From Histidinibacterium lentulum (GTDB lineage Bacteria > Pseudomonadota > Alphaproteobacteria > Rhodobacterales > Rhodobacteraceae): a DNA stretch of 64,000 bases. The translations under genes and the position numbers were made by a program. Under the pieces are notes generated by a model. The model worked only from the letters and a program-made list of their open reading frames with translations, did not search any database and was not told where the DNA came from. How positions within the stretch are numbered: the stretch's first letter is position 1; the number at the start of each line of letters is the position of its first letter. Below are positions 1 to 8,800 of this stretch, piece after piece. The stretch spans positions 62,001-126,000 of the forward strand of contig NZ_ML119082.1 of the NCBI RefSeq assembly GCF_003789055.1, given 5' to 3'.

Positions 1-23
1 TTGCCGATCCGGCGCCGCGGCCG

Positions 24-509
24 TCACTGCCCGGTCTCCAGCAACAGGCTCAGGCGGTCCGCCATGGCCCGCGCCTCCGCCCCGGCGACGACCCCGCCGA
101 TGCCCACGCGCCGCCCGATGCGCCACCACAGGCCGGGCGACCAGACAGCGGGCGCCGAACCCGACAGATGCACGAGAAAGCCGTTCGTCGGCTTGAAGGC
201 AAAGAGGCTCCGGTCGACCCGCAGCATCTCCGCGCGCCGCGCGATCACCCGGCCTCCGCTCTCGAAGAGTCCCTCTCCGGTCAGGACCACCGCGACCGCC
301 GTCCCCCGCCGCATCCGCTCCGCCTGCCAGAGGATCAGGCCCCCCAGCCCCAGAAGCGCCAGCCGCGCGGCCAGCCCCGGCACCGGGCCGAAGGCGAGAA
401 GCAGCACCAGCGCGCCGAGCCCGTAGAGCACGCCCAGCGCGAAGAGCCGCCGCGGGGGCGAGGACTCGAGCCGCAAGAGCTCGCCGGGAAGGGGGGCGGA
501 GGATCGCAT
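24..509 (-). CDS. small membrane protein of unknown function
   Basis: Predicted 161-residue protein. After a short basic/polar N-terminus there are two adjacent hydrophobic segments (about residues 23-40 and 46-62) forming a helical hairpin, followed by a soluble C-terminal half of about 95 residues rich in Arg and Val. The ATG at 509 is chosen over an in-frame GTG 36 bases upstream because it gives a normal short cytosolic lead into the first membrane segment; neither start has a strong ribosome site. I do not recognise the family. The soluble tail could be a PH-like fold, as in small bacterial membrane proteins of this layout, but that is only a guess from length and topology. It is divergent from the lipoprotein gene at 612. 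Confidence 0.6.
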   Translation of the reverse strand: MRSSAPLPGELLRLESSPPRRLFALGVLYGLGALVLLLAFGPVPGLAARLALLGLGGLILWQAERMRRGTAVAVVLTGEGLFESGGRVIARRAEMLRVDRSLFAFKPTNGFLVHLSGSAPAVWSPGLWWRIGRRVGIGGVVAGAEARAMADRLSLLLETGQ

Positions 510-611
510 GGCCGGTCCATATCGCCGGGCGACCGGACGCACCACCGGCTTTCGCGCGCGGCGCGGGCGGCCTAGGATGCCTCAGCCCTGCCCGCCTTAC
601 GGAGCCCCGCC

Positions 612-947
612 ATGGCCCCCCCCGCCCGCGCCCGTCCCGGCGGAGCCGCCGCCGTCCTCGCCGCCCTCCTTGCCCTGGCGGCCTGCGCCGCGCCGCCCGG
701 CGTGGCGATCCCGGTCCCTCCCGCCGAGGCCCTCGGTCCGCCGCCCGATCTCGTGCCCCTGTCCCCGCTTCTCGCCGCCGCCGACGCGCAGCAGGCAGCC
801 GCGCGCACCGCGCCCGGGGTCTCCTCGGCCCTCGAGGCTCGGGCCGCCGCGCTGCGCGCCCGCGCCGCCGGCCTGCGCGGCGACGTGGTGCCCGCGCCTC
901 TGCGCGACCGTCTCGACGCCGGGGTGCCTCGCGCCGCGTTGCCCTGA
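612..947 (+). CDS. small lipoprotein of unknown function
   Basis: Predicted 111-residue protein. An N-terminal hydrophobic stretch ends in a clear lipobox (LALAAC) with the lipidated cysteine at residue 25, so it should be exported and anchored to a membrane by lipid. The mature part is Ala/Pro-rich, with a short helical section (ARAAALRARAAGLRG) that resembles small alphaproteobacterial lipoproteins placed just upstream of homoserine dehydrogenase. No catalytic motif is visible. It lies 54 bases before hom on the same strand and may be co-transcribed with it. Confidence 0.65.
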   Translation: MAPPARARPGGAAAVLAALLALAACAAPPGVAIPVPPAEALGPPPDLVPLSPLLAAADAQQAAARTAPGVSSALEARAAALRARAAGLRGDVVPAPLRDRLDAGVPRAALP

Positions 948-1001
948 GGCCGCTTTCCGGCTAAGGCCGCCACGGCCCCGCCACAGGAGACCTCGCGCCC
1001 C

Positions 1002-2315
1002 ATGACCGACACCGCCGCATCCTCCGCCGAACCCGCGCCGCTCCGCCTCGGCATCGCCGGTCTCGGGACGGTGGGCGCGGGCGTGCTCAAGATCCTGCGC
1101 GACCAGTCCGACCTGATCGCCGCCCGCGCCGGCCGTCCGGTCACCGTCTCGGCGGTCTCCGCCCGTTCGCGCGAGCGGGACCGCGGCGTCGACATCTCCG
1201 CCTTCGCCTGGGAGGACGATCCCGTGGCGCTCGCCACCCGGGACGACATCGACGTCTTCGTGGAGCTCATGGGCGGCACCGACGGTCCCGCCAAGGCCGG
1301 CACCGAGGCCGCCATCGCCGCGGGCAAGGACGTGGTCACCGCCAACAAGGCCATGCTCGCCCATCACGGCCAGGCCCTCGCCGAGGCCGCCGAGGCCCGG
1401 GGCCACGTCATCCGCTTCGAGGCCGCCGTCGCCGGCGGCATCCCGGTGATCAAGACGCTGACCGAGGGCCTGTCGGCCAACCGGGTGGAGCGGGTGATGG
1501 GCGTGATGAACGGCACCTGCAACTACATCCTGACCCGGATGCAGTCCTCGGGCCTGCCCTACGAGACCGTCTTCGACGAGGCCGACAAGCTCGGCTATCT
1601 CGAGGCCGACCCCGAGCTCGACGTGGGCGGCATCGACGCCGGCCACAAGCTCGCGCTGCTGTCGTCCATCGCCTTCGGCTGCCAGGTCGATTTCGACGGC
1701 GTCGCGCTCGAGGGGATCGGCAGCGTGACCATCGACGACATCCGCCAGGCCGCCGACATGGGCTTCCGGATCAAGCTTCTGGGCGTGGCGCAGCTCACGG
1801 GCCGCGGGCTCGAGCAGCGGATGCAGCCCTGCCTCGTGCCCGCGGCCTCGCCGCTGGGGCAGCTCGAGGGCGGCACCAACATGGTGGTGATCGAGGGCGA
1901 TGCCGTGGGCCAGATCGTGCTGCGCGGAGCCGGCGCCGGAGAGGGGCCGACCGCCTCGGCGGTGCTCGCCGATGTCATCGACATCGCCCGCGGCATCCGC
2001 GTGTCCACCTTCGGCCAGCCCGCCGCCAGCCTGCGGGCGGTGCGCCCCGCGCAATCGGCGGTGCCCGCGCCCTACTACCTCAGGATGGCGCTCGTCGACC
2101 GCCCCGGCGCTCTCGCCAAGGTCGCGGCGGCGCTCGGCGATGCCGGCGTGTCGATCGACCGGATGCGCCAGTACGGCCACGAGGACACGACCGCGCCCGT
2201 GCTGATCGTGACCCACCGCACCACCCGCTCCGCGATCGACGCCGCCGTCGAGGGCATGTCGGCCACCGGGGTCGTCGCCGGGCAGCCCGTCGTCCTGCGC
2301 ATCGAGCAGGTCTGA
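1002..2315 (+). CDS. hom: homoserine dehydrogenase
   Basis: Monofunctional 437-residue homoserine dehydrogenase, which reduces aspartate semialdehyde to homoserine on the way to threonine, methionine and isoleucine. The N-terminal Rossmann segment has a GLGTVGAG dinucleotide loop near residue 20. The catalytic domain shows GGIPVIKTL and VMNGTCNYIL, and the signature GYLEADPELDVGGIDAGHK region follows. An ACT domain (about residues 350-430, starting YYLRMALVDRPGALAKV) gives likely allosteric control by an amino acid such as threonine. An AGGAG site precedes the ATG. The length fits the family. glpX follows on the same strand after a gap that holds a two-hairpin repeat. Confidence 0.96.
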   Translation: MTDTAASSAEPAPLRLGIAGLGTVGAGVLKILRDQSDLIAARAGRPVTVSAVSARSRERDRGVDISAFAWEDDPVALATRDDIDVFVELMGGTDGPAKAGTEAAIAAGKDVVTANKAMLAHHGQALAEAAEARGHVIRFEAAVAGGIPVIKTLTEGLSANRVERVMGVMNGTCNYILTRMQSSGLPYETVFDEADKLGYLEADPELDVGGIDAGHKLALLSSIAFGCQVDFDGVALEGIGSVTIDDIRQAADMGFRIKLLGVAQLTGRGLEQRMQPCLVPAASPLGQLEGGTNMVVIEGDAVGQIVLRGAGAGEGPTASAVLADVIDIARGIRVSTFGQPAASLRAVRPAQSAVPAPYYLRMALVDRPGALAKVAAALGDAGVSIDRMRQYGHEDTTAPVLIVTHRTTRSAIDAAVEGMSATGVVAGQPVVLRIEQV

Positions 2316-2370
2316 CCGCCCGCCGCCCCCCGGCGCCCCGGCCCGGCGGACAGGCCCCGCCTTCCCCTTT

Positions 2371-2465
2371 TCTGGCCGGAAATATCCCGGGGGGAGGCGG
2401 CCGCAGGCCGCCCGGGGGGCAGCGCCCCCCGGCGGGTCGCCGCGCGGCACGCGCGGCGAAACCGC
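2371..2465 (+). repeat. two-hairpin extragenic repeat, copy A
   Basis: The element begins TCTGGCCGGAAATATCCC and continues with a G/C-only hairpin (GGGGGGCAGCGCCCCCC), a GGCGGGTCGCC linker, a second hairpin (GCGCGGCACGCGCGGC) and the tail GGCGAAACC. The same head, order of hairpins, linker and tail occur at 28395-28474. It lies between the hom stop and the glpX start, where it could act as a terminator or processing site. Confidence 0.7.
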
Positions 2466-2548
2466 ATGGCCCCGTTAGCGCCCCCAGTCTTGTTCCCGTC
2501 ATCGTGACGGTCCAAGAACCGGGGCATACCGCACAAAGGACCCTGCCC

Positions 2549-3529
2549 ATGACCCACCCGGTGCCCGAGTTCCACGACCGCATGCTCTCCCTGGGCCTCG
2601 CCCGGGTTTCCGAGGCCGCCGCCATCGCCTGCACCGATCTGATCGGCCGCGGAGACGAGAAGGCCGCGGACCAGGCGGCGGTGGACGCCATGCGCCGGCA
2701 GCTCAACCAGCTCGAGATCCGCGGCGTCGTGGTCATCGGCGAGGGCGAGCGCGACGAGGCGCCCATGCTCTACATCGGCGAGGAAGTGGGCACCGGCGAG
2801 GGGCCGGAGGTCGACATCGCCCTCGACCCGCTCGAGGGCACCACGCTGACCGCCAAGGACATGCCCAACGCCCTCGCGGTGATCGCCATGGGCCCGCGCG
2901 GCACGATGCTCCACGCCCCCGACGTCTACATGGAGAAGCTCGCCATCGGCCCCGGCTTCAAGCCCGGGACGGTGACGCTGGCCATGTCGCCCGCCGAGCG
3001 GGTCTCGGCGCTTGCCGCGGCCAAGGGCTGCTCGGTGACCGACATCACCGTCTGCGTCCTCGAACGGCCCCGCCACGAGGAGATGATCGCCGAGATCCGC
3101 TCCACCGGCGCCGCGATCCGGCTGATCACCGACGGCGACGTGGCGGGCGTGATGCACTGCGCCCAGCCCGAGGTCACGGGGATCGACATGTACATGGGCT
3201 CGGGCGGCGCGCCGGAGGGCGTGCTGGCCGCCGCGGCGCTGAAATGCATGGGCGGGCAGATCTACGGCAAGCTTCTCTTCCGCAACGATGACGAGAAGGC
3301 CCGGGCGAAGAAGGCCGGGATCACCAATCTCGACCGCGTCTACACCCGCGACGACATGGTGACCGGCGACGTGATCTTCTCGGCCACCGGCGTGACCGAC
3401 GGCAGCCTCGTTCCCGGGCTGAAGCGCGAGCCGGAGCACATCACAGCGGAGACCATCCTGATGCGCTCGAAGACCGGTTCGGTCCGGCGCATGATCTACC
3501 GCAACCCCATGAGCCAGATCCGCAAGTAG
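2549..3529 (+). CDS. glpX: class II fructose-1,6-bisphosphatase
   Basis: Predicted 326-residue GlpX-type phosphatase that hydrolyses fructose 1,6-bisphosphate to fructose 6-phosphate in gluconeogenesis; in autotrophic relatives it also serves sedoheptulose bisphosphate. The metal and phosphate motifs are visible: GEGERDEAPMLYIGEEVG, then DPLEGTT near residues 92-98, and MGSGGAPEGVLAAAALKC near residue 215. The ATG at 2549 has an AAAGGA site 8 bases upstream; an in-frame ATG at 2504 would add 15 residues not expected in the family. It is downstream of hom, a common order in Rhodobacteraceae, and is followed by a strong hairpin at 3628-3657. Confidence 0.95.
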   Translation: MTHPVPEFHDRMLSLGLARVSEAAAIACTDLIGRGDEKAADQAAVDAMRRQLNQLEIRGVVVIGEGERDEAPMLYIGEEVGTGEGPEVDIALDPLEGTTLTAKDMPNALAVIAMGPRGTMLHAPDVYMEKLAIGPGFKPGTVTLAMSPAERVSALAAAKGCSVTDITVCVLERPRHEEMIAEIRSTGAAIRLITDGDVAGVMHCAQPEVTGIDMYMGSGGAPEGVLAAAALKCMGGQIYGKLLFRNDDEKARAKKAGITNLDRVYTRDDMVTGDVIFSATGVTDGSLVPGLKREPEHITAETILMRSKTGSVRRMIYRNPMSQIRK

Positions 3530-3627
3530 GCCCCGAGCCTCCGCCCGCGGCGGAGCCTGCAGGCCCGCCCCGCGCCCGATCGGCCCTGGACCGCGCGGGG
3601 CCTCTCTCGCGCCGGCCCCGAAAGACG

Positions 3628-3657
3628 GCGGCCCCGGAGACAGGTCCCCGGGGCCGC
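3628..3657 (+). terminator. hairpin downstream of glpX
   Basis: A perfect 10-bp stem (GCGGCCCCGG pairs with CCGGGGCCGC) encloses a 10-base loop about 100 bases after the glpX stop. No T-run follows, so it is either a Rho-assisted terminator or a 3' stabilising hairpin. Confidence 0.5.
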
Positions 3658-3742
3658 TCCCCGAAATCCGCCGGATCACCGTGTGGGTGGGTGGGTATGG
3701 CGGCAACCCTGCGTTTCCCGGGATCTCGGGACGGCCTCGGCG

Positions 3743-3931
3743 TCAGCCTCCGCCGCGCGCCAGAGCGCCTTCGGCCTGTCCGGACCCCGCCCCCTTCCGG
3801 GCGGCCTCCGGGGCCGTTTGCCGGGGCGGGCGGGCGTGGGCCCGCGACGCCACGGCGTCGTCGTCGAGCCATTCCCCGAGGTTCGAGGTCTGGAACACCG
3901 ACGACGCGCGCAGCCAGAGCCAAGGGGTCAT
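3743..3931 (-). CDS. tiny hypothetical protein, coupled to upstream gene
   Basis: Predicted 62-residue protein beginning MTPWLWLRASSVFQTSNLG, with a Trp-rich N-terminus and a polar, Arg/Ala-rich tail. Its ATG overlaps the TGA of the upstream minus-strand gene as ATGA, and a GGAGGGG site sits just before it inside that gene, a typical translationally coupled arrangement. I do not recognise the family. Coupling, the ribosome site and a non-random N-terminus support a real gene; the tail is low-complexity and could be spurious sequence after a frameshift. There are no signal peptide or membrane segments. Confidence 0.45.
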   Translation of the reverse strand: MTPWLWLRASSVFQTSNLGEWLDDDAVASRAHARPPRQTAPEAARKGAGSGQAEGALARGGG

Positions 3932-4173
3932 CCGCCCCTCCGGCCCGGCGCTCCGAACGGGGAGACCGTGCGCGCGAGGGTGCGCAGGATTCCCTCGTAG
4001 CGCTGGATCTCCTCCGAAAGATGACGCCGGTCGGCCGCCAGCTGCTGCAGCGTGGCGAGGTCGGGCACCGCGCGGGACTGCTCGAGCCGCGTCGTGCGCT
4101 CCGCAGACCGCATCTGATGGCGCAGTGCCGCGAGCCGCGCCTCGGTCGACTGGATGAACGGGTCCTGTTGCAT
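3928..4173 (-). CDS. small coiled-coil hypothetical protein
   Basis: Predicted 81-residue protein. It starts MQQDPFIQSTEARLAALRHQ and is almost entirely predicted helix with heptad-like spacing (residues about 10-70), ending in a Gly/Arg-rich tail. The ATG at 4173 is preceded by GGGGGAG at good distance; the in-frame ATG at 4227 would add 18 residues with no such site. It is divergent from the LysR gene at 4282, so both share the intergenic region that contains the ATAG-N7-CTAT palindrome. No catalytic motif is visible. A structural or scaffolding role is possible but not demonstrable. Confidence 0.6.
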   Translation of the reverse strand: MQQDPFIQSTEARLAALRHQMRSAERTTRLEQSRAVPDLATLQQLAADRRHLSEEIQRYEGILRTLARTVSPFGAPGRRGG

Positions 4174-4256
4174 GGTCTCGGTCTCCCCCCTGCCCCTGCG
4201 CACCATAGGTGGGATGTCCCGGGCCAAAGGAGAAGCCTAACCGATCTTTCATTTCG

Positions 4257-4271
4257 ATAGGAAAAACCTAT
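4257..4271 (+). promoter_or_regulatory. ATAG-N7-CTAT palindrome, likely LysR-type operator
   Basis: ATAGGAAAAACCTAT is a perfect 5-bp inverted repeat around AAAAA and matches both the LysR T-N11-A rule and the ATAG-N7-CTAT half of the OxyR consensus. It ends 10 bases before the LysR ATG, where autorepression would be expected, and lies in the divergent promoter region. Confidence 0.6.
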
Positions 4272-4281
4272 AGTGGGTTCC

Positions 4282-5241
4282 ATGGCCGTCCCCCCGCTCA
4301 CCCTGCGCCAGATCCGGTACTTCGTGACCCTCGCGGAAACCGGTCATTTCGGCCGCGCGGCAGAGCGCGAGGGGGTCAGCCAGCCCTCCCTCAGCCAACA
4401 GATCTCCCTCCTCGAATCGGCGCTCGGCGTGACTCTCGTCGAAAGGGGACGCGCCGGCGCGATGCTCACCCCGGCGGGGCGGGAGGCCCTCGCCCGCGGG
4501 CAGCGCCTGCTCGACGAGGCCGAGGGACTGGCCGATCTCCGGGCCGGTTTCCGCGCCGGCCTCGGCGGGACGGTGCGGCTCGGCTCCACCGGCACGCTCG
4601 GTCCCTACGTCCTGCCCCAGGCCGTCCGGCGGCTGCACGCCGCCCATCCGGAACTCAAGCTGGTGATCCGGGACGGCGCTCCGCGGGATCTCGTCGACGG
4701 GTTGAGGACCGGAGTCCATGACCTCGTGCTCACCCAGCTTCCGGTCACCGCTCCGGATGTCGCGGTGGAGCGTCTGTTCCGCGAACCGCTGTTCCTGGCC
4801 GTCTCGCGCGAGCACATCCTCGCCGACCGTGCCGAAGTGACCGACGCCGACCTCGCGGGCGAGGGCGTCCTGTCGCTGAACCCCGCCTACATGCTGCACC
4901 GCCAGATCGGCGCGCTCGCCGACGAGGTGGGCGCGCGGCTCCTGCCCGAGTACGAGGGCACCAGTCTCGACGCCCTGCGCCAGATGGTGGCAATGAACAT
5001 GGGCGTGACCTTTCTGCCCGCCCTCTACGCGCGCTCTGAGATCACCGGCAAGGGCGACGACGTCCGGCTGATCCCGTTCCGCCGGGGGCGCCTGATGCGC
5101 GACATCGGCCTCCTCGCGCGCCGCTCCTCGGGAGGGCGCACCGGCCTCGGCCGGCTCGCCGACGTGCTGCGCTCGGTGGTCGCCGAGGAATTCTCGGGCC
5201 TCGTCATCCCCCTGCCCGGCAGCGGCGGCCGGTCAGGCTAG
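4282..5241 (+). CDS. OxyR-like LysR-family regulator lacking cysteines
   Basis: Predicted 319-residue LysR-type transcription factor. The N-terminal winged helix (residues 5-65, LRQIRYFVTLAETGHFGRAA) is standard. The effector domain follows the OxyR pattern closely, including the TSLDALRQMVAMNMGVTFLPAL segment. In OxyR the preceding loop carries the two redox cysteines; here it reads LSLNPAYMLHRQIGAL, and the whole protein contains no cysteine, so it cannot sense peroxide by a disulfide. The ATG at 4282 is preferred over a GTG at 4273, though both are close to the operator. An OxyR-type palindrome lies directly upstream. No catalase or peroxidase gene is adjacent. Confidence 0.85.
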   Translation: MAVPPLTLRQIRYFVTLAETGHFGRAAEREGVSQPSLSQQISLLESALGVTLVERGRAGAMLTPAGREALARGQRLLDEAEGLADLRAGFRAGLGGTVRLGSTGTLGPYVLPQAVRRLHAAHPELKLVIRDGAPRDLVDGLRTGVHDLVLTQLPVTAPDVAVERLFREPLFLAVSREHILADRAEVTDADLAGEGVLSLNPAYMLHRQIGALADEVGARLLPEYEGTSLDALRQMVAMNMGVTFLPALYARSEITGKGDDVRLIPFRRGRLMRDIGLLARRSSGGRTGLGRLADVLRSVVAEEFSGLVIPLPGSGGRSG

Positions 5242-5263
5242 GACGGCAGGAGGGCCGGCAGCC

Positions 5264-5713
5264 TCAGCGCAACCCGGCGAAGAAGGCCCTCAGCAGGGCC
5301 TCCGCTTCCTCCGCCGCGATCCCGCCATAGACCTCGGGCGCGTGATGCGCCTGGGGATGGGCGAAGATGCGCGGCCCGTGGGCCACCCCGCCCGATTTCG
5401 GGTCCTCGGCTCCATAGTAGAGACGGGCGATCCGCGCCGCGGCGATGGCGGCGGCGCACATCGGACAGGGTTCCAGCGTCACCGTCAGCGCGTATCCCGG
5501 GAGCCGCTCGGACCCGGCGGCGCGGCAGGCCTCGCGCAGCGCGAGGATTTCCGCATGCGCCGTGGGATCGGCGCGTTCCCGCGTGCGGTTGCCCGCCGTC
5601 GCGACGACGGCGCCTCCGGGCGCCGAGACCACCGCCCCCACGGGCACCTCGCCCCGGGCAGCGGCGGCCCGCGCCTCGGCAAGGGCAAGGTCCATGTGAC
5701 TGCGAAAGCTCAT
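5264..5713 (-). CDS. tadA: tRNA-specific adenosine deaminase
   Basis: Predicted 149-residue deaminase that converts adenosine 34 of tRNA-Arg(ACG) to inosine, an essential decoding step. The zinc site is complete: HAE (in PTAHAEILALREA, where Glu is the proton shuttle) and PCPMCAAAI. The start at 5713 follows AAGGGGC; further upstream in-frame codons look non-coding. Family members are about 145-170 residues, so the length is normal. It is convergent with the LysR gene with 22 bases between the stops. Confidence 0.93.
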   Translation of the reverse strand: MSFRSHMDLALAEARAAAARGEVPVGAVVSAPGGAVVATAGNRTRERADPTAHAEILALREACRAAGSERLPGYALTVTLEPCPMCAAAIAAARIARLYYGAEDPKSGGVAHGPRIFAHPQAHHAPEVYGGIAAEEAEALLRAFFAGLR

Positions 5714-5811
5714 GCCCCTTCCTGTCCCCCCGCCGTGGCCGTGACAAGCGCGGACGCTCGCGGTCCGGTGCGGGGATCCCGCCTGTCGCCCGTGCCGCGG
5801 AAGGTATCTTC

Positions 5812-8800
5812 TTGAGCCACGGGGAGGTTTCAACTACCAGCGCCCCCCACAGCCTTCTCTACCGACGCAGGTTCATGACAGTGCAGCGACGCGTCCTTCG
5901 GGCGCTGGAATCCGGACGACAGCACGCCGTGCCCCGGTTCGAAGGCCAGGAGTCGCACCGGCACGAGCGCCGGGATCTGCTGCACCTCGCGATCTCTGCG
6001 GAGCGCGCGGCCCTGACCCGTGGCAGCTGGGGCAAGGCCGACACTCTGGTGCTCTTCGTCGGGTTTCCGCGGTCGGGACACTCGCTCGTCGGGGCCGCCC
6101 TCGACTCGCATCCCGCCGCGGTCGTCTCCCATGAACTCGATGCCTTCGGCCTCTTCCAGGCGGGGTTCTCTCCGCGGCAGATCGCGGCGCTGATCCGGCT
6201 CTATGCCGAGGCCTTCCGGGACAGCGGACAGGTCTGGAACGGGCAGTCCTATGCCGTGCCGGACCGGCCACCGAAGAGGGAGGCGCGCGTTCTCGGCGAC
6301 AAGAAGGGCGACTGGATGGCACGCCGGGCGCTGTCCGATCCCGATCTCGTGGCGCGGCTTCGGGCGCGTCTCGCGCCGCGCCGCCTCGCGATCGTCAACG
6401 TGGTCCGCAATCCCTACGACAACATCGCCACGATGAGCCTGCGCAAGGGGGGCCACTACGACCGGCTGAGGATCCGCGCGCGCGCGGAAGGCGGGCCGAC
6501 GGACGCCGCCGCGCTGTTCGCCGCCGACCGGGACGGGCGCATCCCGCGGCAGGTCCTGCCCGAGATGGTCGAGGATTACGCGCAGCTCTGCCGCGGGATC
6601 GAGACCGTCCGCGATGCGGTGCCGCCCCGGGACTGGGCCGAACTGCGCCACGAAGACCTCGTCGCCGATCCCGAGCGCGAGTTCACCCGTCTCTTCGGGT
6701 TCCTTGGTCTGGATCCTGCCGCGGACCCCGCTCGCCGGGCGGCGGCGATCGTCAGTCGCGAGAGCAGGCCGACCCGGCATGTCGTGGACTGGACAGCGGA
6801 GGCCCGCGACCGCGTCGCGGCGCTGACCGAAGAGCACGCCTTCCTGGCGGGGTACCGTTTCGAGACCCCGCGTGCCCGGCGCGCGGGGCCGGCCCCGGCG
6901 CCTCTGGGAAATGTCCATCTCGTGACCGCCGTCGGCGTCACCGGGGATCTCGCGCTTCTTCCCCACTTTCTCGACCATTACACCGGGCTCGGCATCCCGG
7001 CAGCCAATATCCACGCGATCCTGAACGCGCCGGTGGCTTCCGTGCCGGAGCTCGACGCCGCGCGCGCCTGCCTTGCGGGCCGGGGCTGCGCCGACCCCGC
7101 GATCTGGATCGGGCCCTATTCGAGCCGCGAGATGTGGCAGCGGCGGCGTGCGCTGCAAGGCGCGCGGACGGGGGCCGGCGACTGGCTCGTGAGCGCCGAT
7201 GTCGACGAGCTGCACGTCTATCCGGACGGCCTGTCCCCCGTGATCGACACGATGGAGGCCGAGGCGGCGGACGTGCTGCAGGGGCCGATGATCGACCGGC
7301 TGGCGCCGCACGGCCGGCTGGCTCCGGTTGCGGCGACGCCGGGCCTGTTCGAACAGTTCCCGCTGGAGGGCGACCTGATGTGCCAGGTCAGCCGTCGTCC
7401 GGAGCTGGCGGACCACGGCGGGACGGTGAAGGTCATGCTGTGCTCCGCGGCGGTGCTGCCCGGGCTTGGCGGACACGGGATCGAGCGGCCGGAGACCGTC
7501 GCCCGGGCGAAGGCGCTGGCCGCGCACGAGGGGCCCGACCCCGCGGCGCCTGGGCCGTCCCCCGATGCCGGCCCGGCCCGGCGGCTCGCGCGCCTGGCGG
7601 CGGGCGACATCCGGCAGCTTGTGCCGTTTCTCGGGGATCCGCGGATCAAGGACCCGGCCTTCAGGCTGTCGTTTCCGGTTCATGTGGCGCATTTCAAGTG
7701 GCATGCCGGGCTTCCGGCGGAGCTCGACCGGCGGCGGGCCAGCGGCCTGCAGACCGCCGCCGCGGAACGCTACAGCGACGCTCTGCAGGCGATGCTGTAT
7801 CGGGACGGCGGCGGGCCGCGCGTCGATCTCGGCCTATTCGCCCCGCTCCGTCCCTGGCACCGGACGCGGCTCTGGCACAGCCATCTGGCCGAGCTGCAGG
7901 CCCGGGCCTCGGCGCGCGTGGCCCGTCGCCGGCGCGGGCCCGGCCCGGGCGCCGGGACGGCCGTGGCCGAACCCGGCTGGCGCCTGCGCCAGCTCACCTT
8001 CGGGTCGGCCACGGGGACGGGGCACTTCCACAGCTATTACGATATTCCCGTCCTCGACGCCGCTGCCGCGCGGATCGCGGCCGTCCGCTGCGACACCCCG
8101 GCCCGCGCCCTGACCCCCGACGACAAGGTCGCGGTCGGAGTCATCGATGCCGAATCCGGCGGCTTTCGCCCCGTCGCGGAGACGCAGGCCTGGTCCTGGC
8201 AGCAGGGGCCGATGCTGCAATGGCTGCGTGACGGGGACACCGAAAGTCTGGTCTGGAACGATCGCGAGGGGGACCGCTTCGTCGCCCGGATCGCAGACCC
8301 CGCCGGCGATTCCGACGCAGCCCGCGTCCTCGACCGTCCGGTCTACGCGATCGCTCCCGGCGGCCGGGTGGCCCTCAGCCTGAACTTCAGCCGGCTCGAC
8401 CGGCTGCGCCCCGGCTACGGCTATGCCGGCGGAGGCGCCCCCGGCCTCGAGGAGGCGGCTCCCGCGGATGACGGCATCTGGTCGATCGACCTCGGGACCG
8501 GCCGGAGCCGGCTGACGCTGTCGCTCGCAGAGGGGGTCGAGGTGCTGAACCGGGTGCTCACGCCCGACGAACGGCGCGACCATGCCGAACAGCGCTACCT
8601 GTACTGGTTCAACCATTGCAAGATCGCGCCCGACGGCCGCCGCTTCACCGTGAAGCTGCGCTGGCGCCGCGAGGACGGACCCTGGACCGGACTGATGGGG
8701 GTGTCGCTGACCTGCGGGATGGACGGACGCGCGCCGCGGGTCATCGCCCGTGCCGCGAGCCATGTGATGTGGCACGACGCGGGACATCTCTACTTCTGGA

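Noticed and set aside
597-2450. Long minus-strand open frame opposite hom
   Set aside because: hom is fully supported by motifs; the opposite frame has no domain and no plausible start.
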